Origin: Albidovulum sp.
GTDB taxonomy: Bacteria > Pseudomonadota > Alphaproteobacteria > Rhodobacterales > Rhodobacteraceae
Direction: 5' to 3'
Length of the DNA: 64,000 nucleotides
NCBI GenBank assembly: GCA_026989275.1
Contig: JALSJQ010000013.1
Coordinates: forward strand, 28,413 to 92,412
In this document: piece by piece, positions 36,871 to 46,874 of the stretch
Layout: the number at the start of each line of letters is the position of its first letter
Numbering within the stretch: position 1 is the first letter of the stretch
Notes under the pieces: generated by a model
Database searches by the model: none
The model's input: only the letters and a program-made list of their open reading frames with translations
Told to the model about the DNA's origin: nothing
Program-made: the position numbers and the translations under genes

Positions 36871-37625
36871 TGCGCCGGCGAACGGGTCGTCCCGGCCTTG
36901 TCGTCGTCCTCTAGGAGCGCCAGCGCCGCGGCCAGATCGATGCGGCCGTCGTAGAGCGCCCGGCCCGAGATCACGCCTTCGAGCGGTGCGCCGCAGTCGC
37001 GCAGCGCCGCGAGGTCGTCGAGCGAGGACACCCCCCCCGAGGCGATCACCGGAATGGAGACGGCGCGCGCGAGCGCGGCGGTGGCGGCGACATTGGGGCC
37101 GAGGAGGGCGCCGTCGCGGTCGATGTCGGTATAGATGATGGCGGCGACCCCGGCATCCTCGAAGCGGCGCGCGAGTTCGGCGGCGTCGATGTCGGTCTCC
37201 TCGGCCCAGCCGCGGGTGGCAACCTTGCCGCCGCGCGCATCGATGCCCACGGCGATGCGGCCGGGGAAGGCGCGGGCGGCCTCGCGCACGAGAGCGGGGT
37301 TCTCGACGGCGGCGGTGCCGAGGATCACCCGATGCACGCCGCGGCCGAGCCAGTTCTCGATGGTGGCCATGTCGCGGATGCCCCCGCCGAGCTGCACCGG
37401 CACGTTCACGGCATCGAGAATTGCCTCGACAGCCCCGGCATTGACCGGCCGGCCGGCGAAGGCGCCGTTGAGATCGACGAGATGAAGCCGCCGGCAACCC
37501 GCGGCGACGAATTCGCGCGCCTGATCGGCAGGGCTGTCGGAAAAGACCGTCGCCTTGTCCATCTCCCCCTTGTAGAGACGCACGCACTGGCCGTCCTTGA
37601 GATCGATTGCGGGATAGAGATGCAT
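36867..37625 (-). CDS. hisA: ProFAR isomerase HisA
   Basis: The 252-residue TIM-barrel isomerase acts in histidine synthesis, converting ProFAR to PRFAR. Catalytic Asp8 lies in [14 protein letters not shown] and the second acid in [14 protein letters not shown]. Phosphate loops QLGGGIRDM and [13 protein letters not shown] are present. GAGGAG precedes ATG 37625. It is first of hisA-yqaA-hisF-hisE; hisB and hisH, frequent upstream neighbours, are absent. Confidence 0.97.
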   Translation of the reverse strand: MHLYPAIDLKDGQCVRLYKGEMDKATVFSDSPADQAREFVAAGCRRLHLVDLNGAFAGRPVNAGAVEAILDAVNVPVQLGGGIRDMATIENWLGRGVHRVILGTAAVENPALVREAARAFPGRIAVGIDARGGKVATRGWAEETDIDAAELARRFEDAGVAAIIYTDIDRDGALLGPNVAATAALARAVSIPVIASGGVSSLDDLAALRDCGAPLEGVISGRALYDGRIDLAAALALLEDDDKAGTTRSPAQ

Positions 37626-37903
37626 TGCCCGGCTCCTCGAAGCTGTCCGCGGGCGCTTCGGGGCGCCCCCCGTTCGCGCCGCAGATAGCCCAGGGCGGTG
37701 AGAAAGGGAAGAACCGGGAGGAAGGCGGGGTCGCGGTTTCCGGGGGCGATACCGGGGCGCGCCGGAGCCGGCGGGGCCCCGATTGTCAGCAAGGGCCGAA
37801 AGGTGTAGGAGGCCGGGGCAGGGCGGCCGGGCCGGCGAATGGCGTGTGCAGCCCCGCGATCGGCGCCCTGCACGGGCATGACGCACCAGACGAGGCACGA
37901 GAC

Positions 37904-39310
37904 ATGGCGGCAGACGGCGGAATGACGGCGCGGCAGCCGGCAGCGGCTCCGAAGGCGGCGGACGGCGCGCGCGAAGACACGGCACCGCGCCGGGAGCGCA
38001 GGGTCTTCATCCGCACCTATGGCTGCCAGATGAACGTCTATGACAGCGAGCGGATGCTGGGCGCTCTCGCCGCCCGCGGCTATGCGCCGACCGATCGGCC
38101 CGAGGAAGCCGATCTCATCCTCCTCAATACCTGCCACATCCGCGAGAAGGCGGCCGAGAAGGTCTATTCGGAGCTCGGACGGCTGAAGCCCCTCAAGGCG
38201 GCGAAGCCCGATCTGAAGATCGGTGTCGCCGGCTGTGTCGCCCAGGCCGAGGGCGAGGAGATCGTCCGGCGCCAGCCGGCGGTCGATGTGGTGGTCGGCC
38301 CGCAGACCTACCATCGGCTGCCCGAGCTCCTGATGCGGGCCGAGGCGGGAGAGAAGGTGGTCGAGACCGAGTTTCCCGCCGAGGACAAGTTCGACCATCT
38401 GCCTGCCGCGACACCCGCGGGCCGGCGCGTCTCGGCCTTCCTGACCGTGCAGGAGGGGTGCGACAAGTTCTGCGCCTTCTGCGTCGTGCCCTATACCCGC
38501 GGCGCCGAGCTCTCGCGGCCGGTGGAGAAGGTGCTCGCGGAGGCGCGGCGGCTGGTGGCCGAAGGGGTGCGCGAGATCACCCTTCTGGGGCAGAACGTCA
38601 ACGCCTATCACGGGGCGGGTCCCAACGGGCGCGACTGGTCGCTCGCACGGCTGGTGCTGGCTCTGGCCGAGATCGACGGGCTCGACCGCATCCGCTATAC
38701 CACCTCGCACCCGAACGACATGAGCGACGATCTCATTGCCGCGCATCGCGACTGTGACAAGCTCATGCCCTATCTCCATCTGCCGGTGCAGTCGGGGTCG
38801 GACCGGATTCTGCGGGCGATGAACCGTCGCCACAGCGCCGACGACTATCTGCGGCTCGTCGAGCGTATTCGCGCGGCCCGGCCCGACATGCTGATGTCGG
38901 GGGATTTCATCGTCGGTTTCCCCGGGGAGAGCGACGCGGATTTCGCCGCCACGATGGCGCTGGTCGAGAAGGTCGGATACGGACAGGCATTCTCCTTCAA
39001 GTATTCGCCGCGTCCCGGTACGCCGGCCGCAGGCCGCGAGCAGGTTCCCGAAGCGGTCAAGGCCGAGCGGCTCGCCGCGCTTCAGGCCGTTCTTGCCGAG
39101 CAGCAGCGCCGGGCCCAGGAGGCGATGGTCGGCCGGCGGGTGAAGGTTCTGTTCGAGCGGCCGGGCCGGCTCGCGGGCCAGCTCGTCGGCCGTTCGGAAT
39201 ATCTCCATGCGGTGCATGTCGAGGCGCCGGCCGCGCTGATGGGGGAGATCGTCGAGGTCGAGATCACCCGCAGCGAATCCCATTCCCTCGCCGGTCGCCT
39301 CGTCGCCTGA
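37904..39310 (+). CDS. miaB: tRNA methylthiotransferase MiaB
   Basis: The 468-residue radical-SAM enzyme converts i6A37 to ms2i6A37 in tRNAs reading UNN codons. The N-terminal UPF0004 cysteines are in [24 protein letters not shown] and [10 protein letters not shown]. The radical-SAM triad is in [19 protein letters not shown], and the TRAM domain occupies the last 65 residues. The start at 37904 has a modest GAGG upstream; ATG 37922 is also possible. It is divergent from hisA. Confidence 0.96.
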   Translation: MAADGGMTARQPAAAPKAADGAREDTAPRRERRVFIRTYGCQMNVYDSERMLGALAARGYAPTDRPEEADLILLNTCHIREKAAEKVYSELGRLKPLKAAKPDLKIGVAGCVAQAEGEEIVRRQPAVDVVVGPQTYHRLPELLMRAEAGEKVVETEFPAEDKFDHLPAATPAGRRVSAFLTVQEGCDKFCAFCVVPYTRGAELSRPVEKVLAEARRLVAEGVREITLLGQNVNAYHGAGPNGRDWSLARLVLALAEIDGLDRIRYTTSHPNDMSDDLIAAHRDCDKLMPYLHLPVQSGSDRILRAMNRRHSADDYLRLVERIRAARPDMLMSGDFIVGFPGESDADFAATMALVEKVGYGQAFSFKYSPRPGTPAAGREQVPEAVKAERLAALQAVLAEQQRRAQEAMVGRRVKVLFERPGRLAGQLVGRSEYLHAVHVEAPAALMGEIVEVEITRSESHSLAGRLVA

Positions 39311-39396
39311 TGCGGCGGGCTGCCGCCTGTAGGCACAGCGATCGTTGCCTGAAGCGAAAGGGTTGTTCCAAATCTGGGGGATTGTGTCCCGAATGC

Positions 39397-39420
39397 CGCC
39401 AGATATGGCGCTTTTTGTTT
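39397..39420 (+). terminator. Terminator of miaB
   Basis: CGCCA-GATA-TGGCG is followed by CTTTTTGTTTT. The stem is short but perfect and the U-tract is strong. It lies 86 bp after the miaB stop, in the A+T-rich spacer before the OmpA-like gene. Confidence 0.85.
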
Positions 39421-39451
39421 TGTAAAATGACGCGAAAGAGGTAAATTGATT

Positions 39452-39467
39452 GCAAATGCGTATTTGC
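39452..39467. promoter_or_regulatory. Perfect inverted repeat before OmpA-like gene
   Basis: GCAAAT-GCGT-ATTTGC is a perfect 6+6 palindrome with a 4-base centre. It lies in the most A+T-rich segment of the window, 115 bp before the OmpA-like start. It is compatible with a dimeric repressor or activator site; the regulator is unknown. Confidence 0.45.
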
Positions 39468-39581
39468 GAGTTGGCGGCGTGAGAAGGTCGGGTGCCTTGA
39501 TGCTCGATCCGGGCCTGGGGCGGGCGTGAGGGGCATTGCCGATACGCGGCCGGCGTCGCCGAGAGGAAGAATGGGGGCGAA

Positions 39582-40148
39582 ATGTTGAAACGGTTTCTGA
39601 CATGGATGACGATCGTCATGACCGGCCTGCTCTTGGGCGGCACGGCCATGGCGGGGAACGCCCCCCAGAATGCGCCCCGGCCTGCCGGCAAGGTGATCTG
39701 GGGGCTATGGGTCGATCGCGACGGCTGCATGCACTGGTGGGCCGATGGCGGATTCGAGGGCTACATGATCGACCGGGTCGATCCGAAGACCGGCCGCCCG
39801 GTCTGCCTGAAGAAGAACACCTGCCTCGTCGAGAACACCGATGTTCTTTTCGATACCGACAGCGCCCGGCTCAAGGCCGCGCAGCGCCGTCGGCTCGAGG
39901 AATTCTTCCGCAAGGCCGGGGCGTTCGGCTACGCCATCTATGGCCACACCGACAGCCGCGCCTCGGACGAATACAACATGCGGCTGTCGCAAAGACGCGC
40001 CGAGGCGGTGGCCCGGGTGGCCCGGTCGGTCGGGGCGGTCGTCGAGCGGGTGCAGGGGTTCGGCGAACGCAGGCCGGTCGCCTCCAATGCGACACCCGAG
40101 GGCATGCGGCGCAACCGCCGTGTGGAAGTGGTCTGCTATCGGTGGTGA
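39582..40148 (+). CDS. OmpA-family protein with N-terminal Cys module
   Basis: The 188-residue exported protein has a signal peptide (1-24, cleavage at AMAG). A compact module bounded by two cysteines follows (residues 45-75, DRDGC to RPVC). The C-terminal OmpA-like peptidoglycan-binding domain (about 85-188) contains DVLFDTDSARLKAAQRRRLEEF, YGHTDSRASDEYNMRLSQRRAEAV and GFGERRPVASN. It should anchor in the periplasm to peptidoglycan. The N-terminal module recurs in the lipoprotein encoded 5 bp downstream. Confidence 0.88.
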   Translation: MLKRFLTWMTIVMTGLLLGGTAMAGNAPQNAPRPAGKVIWGLWVDRDGCMHWWADGGFEGYMIDRVDPKTGRPVCLKKNTCLVENTDVLFDTDSARLKAAQRRRLEEFFRKAGAFGYAIYGHTDSRASDEYNMRLSQRRAEAVARVARSVGAVVERVQGFGERRPVASNATPEGMRRNRRVEVVCYRW

Positions 40149-40153
40149 ACGAC

Positions 40154-40504
40154 ATGAAAAGACATCTTGCACAAACGGCCTTCTTCCTGATCGCGGCGGC
40201 CCTTTCTGGGTGCATCGAGGAAACGGTGAAATACACCGGCGATCCGAACACGGTGATCGCCACCAATTATGACACCCGCGACGACACGGCCTCGATCGCG
40301 AATGGCGAGGGGGCGATCGTCTATGACCCCGACGGCTGCCAGGCCTGGATGCTCGATGACGGTGTCGAAGGCTATGCCGGGCGGCGTTTCGATCCGAAAT
40401 CGGGCCTGCCGGTCTGCGACCGGCGTTTTCCGCCGGGAACCGTGATCGGCAATTACCAGAGCGCGACCCCCGGCATTCCGGATTATGTGCCGCCGCGACG
40501 GTAG
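40154..40504 (+). CDS. Lipoprotein sharing a Cys module with the OmpA-like protein
   Basis: The 116-residue protein has a lipobox ALSGC (lipidated Cys20). After a short linker, residues 58-88 (DPDGC to LPVC) align with the module of the upstream protein at 18 of 31 positions, including DGC, W, D-x-G, EGY, DPK, G and PVC. A Pro-rich tail ends YVPPRR. The gene is 5 bp after the OmpA-like stop, so the two are co-transcribed and their products probably meet in the envelope. Confidence 0.82.
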   Translation: MKRHLAQTAFFLIAAALSGCIEETVKYTGDPNTVIATNYDTRDDTASIANGEGAIVYDPDGCQAWMLDDGVEGYAGRRFDPKSGLPVCDRRFPPGTVIGNYQSATPGIPDYVPPRR

Positions 40505-40651
40505 CGACATGCGGCGCGGCGGATCGGGCGTCTCCTCCCGGAGGCTTCTTGCCGGGGAAAGCCCGTCCGCTCGCCGGAAAGTGATCCCGGACGCGATGAT
40601 GCCCGCCTTGCAGGGAAGCGGCGTCATGCCCAGATTTCCGAAGGGCAGGGC

Positions 40652-40679
40652 GATCCGTCCATGAGGATCGGTCCATGAG
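40652..40679. repeat. 14-bp tandem duplication
   Basis: GATCCGTCCATGAG is followed directly by GATCGGTCCATGAG (13 of 14 identical). It lies in the 282-bp spacer before phoH, which otherwise holds no recognisable gene. Confidence 0.7.
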
Positions 40680-40786
40680 GAAAGGTACGGGCGCGCCATC
40701 CGTGAACGGGCAAGGTGCTGCCCGGTGCGCCATGCCACCTTGCCTCGAGCGCCGGGGCGGGGGAAGATCGGCATGAGGCCGGCACG

Positions 40787-41974
40787 ATGGCCGGCATGAT
40801 TCTCTTTTCGATGTCACGAAGGACCAGAGCAGGAACGACGACATTGCTGAACAAGGCCGGCAGCCGCGGCGGGCAGCCCGACGAGGCCAGAACCGAACAT
40901 CTCGAATTTCCCGACAATCGGCTTCTGATCGATCTGTGCGGCGGGTTCGACAGCCATCTCTCGCGGATCGAGGCCACCCTCGGCATCCATGTGATGCGCC
41001 GAGGCAACAGCCTCGTGCTTCACGGGCCGCGCGAGGAGGTCGGGATCGCGGCGGAGACGCTCGGCAGGCTGTATGAGCGGCTCGAGGAGGGGCGGCCCGT
41101 CGGCGAGAACGAGGTCGAAGCGGCGCTGCGGCTGGCCACCGGTCCCGGAGCGATGCGTTTCCATGAGGTCGATTTCGATCGAACGGCTGCCGGGGGTGGT
41201 GCCGGTGCCGGAAACGGGCCGGTCGAGCTGCGCACGCGCAGGAAGGTGATCGAGCCCCGGACCCCGGCCCAGAAGGACTACATCACGAAGCTTCTCACCC
41301 ACGAGCTGGTCTTCGGCCTCGGGCCGGCCGGCACCGGCAAGACCTATCTTGCCGTCGCTGCCGCCGTCGCCCTGTTCAACGAAGGCCGGGTCGATCGCAT
41401 CATCCTTTCGCGGCCCGCCGTCGAGGCCGGCGAACGGCTCGGCTTCCTGCCGGGCGACATGAAGGAAAAGGTCGATCCCTACATGCAGCCGCTCTATGAC
41501 GCGCTTCACGACTTCATCCCCGCCCGGCAGCTCGGCCGGCTGATGGAGGAGAAGCGCATCGAGATCGCCCCCCTGGCCTTCATGCGCGGCCGCACCCTGG
41601 CCGATGCCTTCGTGGTGCTCGACGAGGCCCAAAACGCCACGGCGATGCAGATGAAGATGTTTCTCACGCGTCTGGGCCGTGGCGCGCGCATGGCGATCAC
41701 CGGCGATCCGTCGCAGATCGACCTGCCGCGCGGTGTGGCGTCGGGGCTGGTGGCGGCCGAACGGATCCTGAAGGGGGTCGAGGGGGTGGCCTTCAGCCGC
41801 TTCTCGGGGGAGGACGTGGTGCGTCATCCGCTCGTCGCCCGCATCATCGACGCCTGGGAGCGCGACGCCGCCGCCCGGCGGTCGGCAGCCGCCCGGCATG
41901 CGGAGGCCGTGCCGGCGGCGGCGCAGGACGCATCGACCGGATCGAGCGAAACCGGCGAGGCGGGCGATGGCTGA
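40787..41974 (+). CDS. PhoH-family ATPase
   Basis: The 395-residue P-loop protein has an N-terminal KH-like region (FPDNRLLIDLCGGFDSHLSRIEATLGI) and the PhoH domain with Walker A GLGPAGTGKTYLA, ILSRPAVEAGERLGFLPGDMKEKVDPYM and Walker B FVVLDEAQNAT. Adjacent to ybeY it is thought to work in RNA and ribosome metabolism. The start is uncertain: ATG 40787 has GAGG upstream; 40796 and 40811 are in frame. It overlaps ybeY by 8 bases. Confidence 0.94.
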   Translation: MAGMILFSMSRRTRAGTTTLLNKAGSRGGQPDEARTEHLEFPDNRLLIDLCGGFDSHLSRIEATLGIHVMRRGNSLVLHGPREEVGIAAETLGRLYERLEEGRPVGENEVEAALRLATGPGAMRFHEVDFDRTAAGGGAGAGNGPVELRTRRKVIEPRTPAQKDYITKLLTHELVFGLGPAGTGKTYLAVAAAVALFNEGRVDRIILSRPAVEAGERLGFLPGDMKEKVDPYMQPLYDALHDFIPARQLGRLMEEKRIEIAPLAFMRGRTLADAFVVLDEAQNATAMQMKMFLTRLGRGARMAITGDPSQIDLPRGVASGLVAAERILKGVEGVAFSRFSGEDVVRHPLVARIIDAWERDAAARRSAAARHAEAVPAAAQDASTGSSETGEAGDG

Positions 41975-42671
41975 CACGCAACAGGGCCCTGCGGCCGCTC
42001 TGTCCGGCGAAATGACGGATGCCGACGGGTCGGGTTCTCCGTCGGGCGACGAAAACGCACGCGTGGCCGGTGTGGATGCCGACGAGGACGGGGAGATCCT
42101 TGCCGGGCCGGTGGTGATCGTCCTTGACGATCCGGGCTGGCGGAGGATCCCTCTGGCGGCATTTGTTCGCGAGGCGGCCGAAGCGGCGTTCGACGTGCTC
42201 GGCCTGCCGGCACGGGCCGTCACCTTCAACCTGATGGCCACCGACGATGAGGCCATTCGCGCCCTCAACGCCCGGTTCCGTGGCAAGGACCGCCCGACCA
42301 ACGTGCTGTCCTGGCCCGCGGTCGATCGTGCGCCGGCGCATCCGGGCGGGAGGCCGCGTCTGCCGGGAGCGGAAGAACTCTTGGCGGCGGGAGAGAGGGA
42401 AGGGGAGCGGCTCTTTCTCGGGGATCTGGCCATCGCCCGGAAAACCGTGCTGCGCGAGGCGGAGGCGGCGGGCAAGCCGGTGGCGGACCATCTGCGGCAT
42501 CTCGTCATCCACGGCCTTCTCCATCTTCTCGGATATGACCACGAAACCAAGGCCGACGCCGAGCGGATGGAAGGGCTCGAGCGGCGCATCCTCGCCCGGC
42601 TCGGCATTCCCGACCCTTATGCCGCCTCCGGGGCCGAACCGGCGTCGCGAGGGGGAGAGGGCGGCCGATGA
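41967..42671 (+). CDS. ybeY: Endoribonuclease YbeY
   Basis: This 234-residue single-strand endoribonuclease acts in 16S rRNA 3'-end maturation and ribosome quality control. The metal site is H-x3-H-x5-H in HGLLHLLGYDHE (His182, His186, His192), with RPTNVLSWP and LFLGDLAIA upstream. The N-terminus carries about 45 extra acidic residues compared with the usual 155-aa protein. It is coupled to phoH by overlap. Confidence 0.95.
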   Translation: MADTQQGPAAALSGEMTDADGSGSPSGDENARVAGVDADEDGEILAGPVVIVLDDPGWRRIPLAAFVREAAEAAFDVLGLPARAVTFNLMATDDEAIRALNARFRGKDRPTNVLSWPAVDRAPAHPGGRPRLPGAEELLAAGEREGERLFLGDLAIARKTVLREAEAAGKPVADHLRHLVIHGLLHLLGYDHETKADAERMEGLERRILARLGIPDPYAASGAEPASRGGEGGR

Positions 42672-42765
42672 GAAAGGAGGCGCCCCGTCCGGCGAGGAAC
42701 CGCACCTCCGGCGTGGGGGGCGGCTTGCCGCCCGTCGCTCGTGCCCGGGAAGAATCCCTTGAACG

Positions 42766-43743
42766 ATGAAGAAATCCGAATCCATGTCAGGAACGCGCAG
42801 CACGACCGTGAACAACCCCGGCCAGATCGACGGCGGCGAGGGACGCGCCGCGCTTTCATCCGCTCCTCTCGAAGGGGAGGCCGATCCGCCATCGCCCGCT
42901 TCCCGGTCCGAAAGGGTTCCCGCAGCGGGCGGTTTCTGGCGTCGTCTGCTTGCCCTTGTCGGTCTTGCCCCGGCCTCGTCCGCGGACGAGGCGACGGGTG
43001 GCCGGGGCGGCGAGCCGACCCTGGCCGGCCTCTTCGGGGAGCCCGTGGGCGACATCGCCATCCCCCGTGCCGAGATCGTCGCCGTCGAGGACGATGTCTG
43101 TCTCGAGGATCTGGTCGATGTGTTTCGCCGCACCAAGTTTTCGCGCCTGCCGGTCTATCACGGCTCGCTCGACGAGCCCTGCGGCCTGGTCCACCTCAAG
43201 GATCTCGCTCTCGAATACGGCTTCACCCGCACCCGCAAGCCCTTCGAGCTGAAGCGCCTTCTGCGCCCGCTGATCTATGTGCCGCCCTCGATGCCGGTCG
43301 GTATGCTGCTTCAGAGGATGAAGACCGAACGCACCCACATGGCCCTCGTGATCGACGAATACGGCGGAGTGGACGGGCTCGTCACCCTCGAGGATCTGGT
43401 GGAGACGGTGATCGGCGAGATCGAGGACGAGCACGACATCGAGGAAGAGTTGCCCTGGTGCCGCGAGGGAGAGCGGAGCTGGATCGTCAACGCCACCGCC
43501 GAGCTCGACGATTTTCGCGCGAGCACCGGGCTCGATCTCGAGACCGAGGAAAGCCGGGCCGAAGATGTTGATACCTTCGGCGGGCTCGTCTTCGTTCTGG
43601 CGGGGAGGGTGCCGGCCCGCGGCGAGGTGATCCGTCACCCGGCGGGCCACGAGTTCGAGATCGTCGATGCCGATCCGCGGCGGATCCGCAAGCTCCGGCT
43701 GCGCCTTGCCGGTCCGCACGCCGCCGCGGCCGCTTCCGCCTGA
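42766..43743 (+). CDS. CorC/HlyC-type CBS-domain protein
   Basis: The 325-residue protein has a disordered N-terminus (1-75), two CBS motifs ([20 protein letters not shown] with [13 protein letters not shown], and [17 protein letters not shown] with [29 protein letters not shown]) and a C-terminal transporter-associated domain (residues 235-315). It is linked to magnesium/cobalt efflux. It follows ybeY and precedes lnt, the standard order. Confidence 0.92.
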   Translation: MKKSESMSGTRSTTVNNPGQIDGGEGRAALSSAPLEGEADPPSPASRSERVPAAGGFWRRLLALVGLAPASSADEATGGRGGEPTLAGLFGEPVGDIAIPRAEIVAVEDDVCLEDLVDVFRRTKFSRLPVYHGSLDEPCGLVHLKDLALEYGFTRTRKPFELKRLLRPLIYVPPSMPVGMLLQRMKTERTHMALVIDEYGGVDGLVTLEDLVETVIGEIEDEHDIEEELPWCREGERSWIVNATAELDDFRASTGLDLETEESRAEDVDTFGGLVFVLAGRVPARGEVIRHPAGHEFEIVDADPRRIRKLRLRLAGPHAAAAASA

Positions 43744-43924
43744 GCGGCAGCGGCTCGAACGGTGCGCCGCCGGGGATGGGGAATCGTGAGGGCAGAGGGC
43801 CGGACCTTTCCGCCGAGGCTGCCGGCTCGTGTGGCTTCCGGTTCCGCCTGCCGGAAGTCATAGGACAGGAGCGGGCGCCGGTCTTTCGGGCGTGAGGGGG
43901 GTGTTGCGACAGAAAGGGGGCCGG

Positions 43925-45520
43925 ATGACGGGCGGGGTGCACGAGAAGCGGGGCGGAAAGCTGCGGCACACGGGGCGGGAGCGGCGCCTTCCGCTCCTCC
44001 TTCTTGCCCTTGCCGGCGGGGCGGCGGCGGGGCTGGCCCAGGCGCCGCTGCACGCGCCGCTCCTCCTTCTGGGCGGGCTTCTTCTCCTGCTTCCCGCTCT
44101 CGATCGGGCATGGAGCGGCAGGGCGGCGGCACTCTCGGCCTTCCTCGCCGGTTTCGGCCATTTCCTTGCCGCTCTCGAATGGATTCGCGCCCCCTTCGCC
44201 TTCGAACCCGGACTCGGCGCGCTGGCCGGTCCTCTGGGCGTTCTGGCCTGGCTGGCGATGGCTGCGGGGCTGGCGCTTCTGTGGGCCGTGCCGGTGGGGC
44301 TCCTGTGGCGGTTCCTGCCGCGGCCCGGGGCGGTGCCGCTTGCCGCGGCGCTTGCGCTGGGAGAGTTTCTTCGCGGCCACCTTCTCGATGGCTTTCCCTG
44401 GGCGCTGCCGGCCTATGCGCTGACGGAAACGCCCTTCGCCCAGCTTGCCGCCCTCGTCGGCCCCTACGGCCTGACGGCGGCGCTGTTTCTCCTTGCCGCG
44501 GTCCTTCTGCGGCTGCGGCCGGACGCTGGCGGGCTGGGCCTTGCCGTGGCGCTTGCCGCCCTTCTCGGCGGGGCGTGGCTGTGGGGGAACGACCGGGCGA
44601 TGCGTCTTGGGGGGAGGGCGGCGCCGGGGCCGGTCGTCCGCCTCGTCCAGCCCGATGCGCCGCAGGACGAGAAATGGGATCCTGTCCGTGTGCCGGTCTT
44701 TCTCGAACGGATGCTGAAGGCGACCGCCGCGCCGCCTGCGGCCGGAGCCGCGCCCGCCCTCGTCATCTGGCCCGAAACCGCCGTCGCGCCGCTTCTCGGA
44801 CGGGCCGGGGTGATCCTCGAGGCGATGGCCTCCGCCCTGCCGCGGGGTGCGGAACTCGTCTTCGGCGTGCGACGACGGGAAGGCCGGCGGCTCTACAACA
44901 CCATGGCGGTGATGACGGCGGACGGCACCATCCGCGCCCTCTACGACAAGCGCCGGCTCGTGCCCTTCGGCGAGTATGTGCCGCTCGGCGACCTTCTCGG
45001 CGCGTTCGGCATCCGTGGTCTTGCCGCCGGGGACGGGGCCGGCTTCTCTCCCGGAAGGCGGCCGGGGCCGCTTCCCCTCGCCATCGGCCGCGCGGTGCCG
45101 CTCATCTGCTACGAGGCGATCTTCCCCGTCGAGGTACGGCGCGGCGCCGGGCATGCCCGCTTCGTTCTCCAGATCACGAACGACGCCTGGTTCGGCACCC
45201 GATCGGGCCCCTTCCAGCATCTCGACCAGATCCGTTTCCGCGCCATCGAGAGCGGGCTGCCGGTGGTGCGGGTGGCCAATACCGGGGTTTCCGCCGTGAT
45301 CGACCCGGCAGGTCGGTTGCGGTCCGTCCTGCCCCTCGGCAGGAGCGGTTTTCTCGACGCTGCCCTGCCGGCGGCCCTTGCCCCGCCGCCCTATGCCCGG
45401 ATCGGAGACTGGCCGGTCCCGGCGATCCTGCTCCCGCTCCTAGCCGTCGCCGTGCTGCGGAGGCGCAAACGGACGCGCCCCCGGGGAAAGCCCGTTGACC
45501 TCGAGGCCAAGGGCCGTTAA
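43925..45520 (+). CDS. lnt: Apolipoprotein N-acyltransferase
   Basis: The 531-residue inner-membrane enzyme adds the third acyl chain to lipoproteins. About seven N-terminal helices are followed by a nitrilase-fold periplasmic domain with the Glu-Lys-Cys triad in [28 protein letters not shown] and [10 protein letters not shown], then QITNDAWFG and a final C-terminal helix. ATG 43925 has a G-rich but weak ribosome-binding site. The metK promoter lies within its last codons. Confidence 0.95.
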   Translation: MTGGVHEKRGGKLRHTGRERRLPLLLLALAGGAAAGLAQAPLHAPLLLLGGLLLLLPALDRAWSGRAAALSAFLAGFGHFLAALEWIRAPFAFEPGLGALAGPLGVLAWLAMAAGLALLWAVPVGLLWRFLPRPGAVPLAAALALGEFLRGHLLDGFPWALPAYALTETPFAQLAALVGPYGLTAALFLLAAVLLRLRPDAGGLGLAVALAALLGGAWLWGNDRAMRLGGRAAPGPVVRLVQPDAPQDEKWDPVRVPVFLERMLKATAAPPAAGAAPALVIWPETAVAPLLGRAGVILEAMASALPRGAELVFGVRRREGRRLYNTMAVMTADGTIRALYDKRRLVPFGEYVPLGDLLGAFGIRGLAAGDGAGFSPGRRPGPLPLAIGRAVPLICYEAIFPVEVRRGAGHARFVLQITNDAWFGTRSGPFQHLDQIRFRAIESGLPVVRVANTGVSAVIDPAGRLRSVLPLGRSGFLDAALPAALAPPPYARIGDWPVPAILLPLLAVAVLRRRKRTRPRGKPVDLEAKGR

Positions 45521-45522
45521 CT
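45495..45522 (+). promoter_or_regulatory. Predicted metK promoter inside lnt 3' end
   Basis: TTGACC (45495-45500), a 16-bp spacer and TTAACT (45517-45522) place the transcription start near 45529, just before the riboswitch. This gives a short leader that is almost entirely the aptamer. Confidence 0.55.
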
Positions 45523-45535
45523 CCCTATCCCACTG

Positions 45536-45581
45536 GCCGCCACAACGGCTTCCTGGCGTGGCGGCGTCATTCAACGGAGCA
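45536..45581 (+). promoter_or_regulatory. SAM/SAH riboswitch
   Basis: The 46-nt element carries the class consensus CACAACGGCTTCCTGGCGTG and, after a 10-nt linker, GGAGCA. P1 is an 8-bp stem (45536-45543 GCCGCCAC with 45558-45565 GTGGCGGC). The loop TTCC can pair with GGAG at 45576-45579 as the H-type pseudoknot. GGAGCA ends nine bases before the metK ATG, so it doubles as the Shine-Dalgarno. Ligand binding would block translation when SAM or SAH is high. Confidence 0.95.
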
Positions 45582-45590
45582 CTGCCCCCC

Positions 45591-46769
45591 ATGTCCCGCA
45601 AGGATTACCTGTTCACCTCGGAGTCGGTCTCGGAAGGCCACCCCGACAAGGTCTGCGACCGCATTTCCGATGCCGTGCTCGACGCCTTTCTCGCCGAGGA
45701 CCCCGCCGCGCGGGTCGCCTGCGAGACCTTCGCCACCACCGACCGGGTGGTGATCGGCGGCGAAGTGCGCGGGCCCCGTTCGGTGATGGAACGGATCGAG
45801 GAGATCGCCCGCGAATGCGTCCGCGACATCGGCTACGAGCAGCCCGGTTTCCACTGGCGGACCATGGAGGTGCAGAACTACCTGCACGAGCAGTCGAGCG
45901 ACATCGCCCAGGGCGTCGATGCCGCGGCCGACGCCGGCGGCGCCATGGAAGGGGCGGGGGATCAGGGGATCATGTTCGGCTATGCCGTCAACGAGACCCC
46001 GGAGCTGATGCCGGCCCCGATCCTCTATGCCCATGCGATCCTGCGCCGGCTGGCGGAAGCGCGCAAGTCGGGCGAGGCGCCCATGCTCGGCCCCGATGCC
46101 AAGAGCCAGCTCACCATCCGCTATGTCGATGGCGAACCGGTGGGTGTCGAAACCATCGTCGTCTCCACCCAGCATCTCGACGAGGATCTCACCTCGGACC
46201 AGATGCGCGAGATCATCGCCCCCTTCGTTGCCGAGGTGCTGCCCGAGGGCTGGCTGAGCAAGACGACCCGCTGGTGGGTCAATCCTACGGGCAAGTTCGT
46301 CATCGGCGGCCCCGACGGCGATGCCGGGCTCACGGGGCGCAAGATCATCGTCGATACCTATGGCGGTGCGGCGCCCCACGGCGGCGGCGCCTTCTCGGGC
46401 AAGGACCCGACCAAGGTCGATCGCTCCGCGGCCTATGCTGCGCGTTACCTGGCGAAGAATGTCGTCGCCGCGGGGCTGGCCGATCGCTGCACCATCCAGC
46501 TGAGCTATGCCATCGGCGTGGCCCGTCCGCTGTCGATCTATGTCGATACGCACGGCACCGGCAAGGTGGCGGAATCCGCGATCGAGAAGGTGCTGGGCAA
46601 GGTGATGGACCTCACCCCGCGGGGGATTCGCGAGCATCTCGGCCTTGCGCGTCCGATCTATCAGCGCACCGCCGCCTATGGGCATTTCGGGCGGGTGCCC
46701 GATGCCGAGGGCGGTTTCTCCTGGGAAAGGACCGACCTTGCCGACGCCATCGCCCGCGAGGTCGGCTGA
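45591..46769 (+). CDS. metK: S-adenosylmethionine synthetase
   Basis: The 392-residue enzyme makes SAM from Met and ATP. Motifs are [33 protein letters not shown] (the conserved hexapeptide region), the [26 protein letters not shown] loop and [11 protein letters not shown]. The start at 45591 is set by the riboswitch-embedded GGAG. It is under translational control by the SAM/SAH riboswitch. Its product also feeds SpeD, TrmB and MiaB, all encoded in this window. Confidence 0.98.
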   Translation: MSRKDYLFTSESVSEGHPDKVCDRISDAVLDAFLAEDPAARVACETFATTDRVVIGGEVRGPRSVMERIEEIARECVRDIGYEQPGFHWRTMEVQNYLHEQSSDIAQGVDAAADAGGAMEGAGDQGIMFGYAVNETPELMPAPILYAHAILRRLAEARKSGEAPMLGPDAKSQLTIRYVDGEPVGVETIVVSTQHLDEDLTSDQMREIIAPFVAEVLPEGWLSKTTRWWVNPTGKFVIGGPDGDAGLTGRKIIVDTYGGAAPHGGGAFSGKDPTKVDRSAAYAARYLAKNVVAAGLADRCTIQLSYAIGVARPLSIYVDTHGTGKVAESAIEKVLGKVMDLTPRGIREHLGLARPIYQRTAAYGHFGRVPDAEGGFSWERTDLADAIAREVG

Positions 46770-46874
46770 AGCACCGCGCCCCGCCGGGAGAGCGCCGAGA
46801 GGGATGCGGCAGGAGCGCCTGCGGGGCAGATCCGAAGTGCCGGGCTTGGAGGGGGCGCCCTCACGGAGGAGCGC

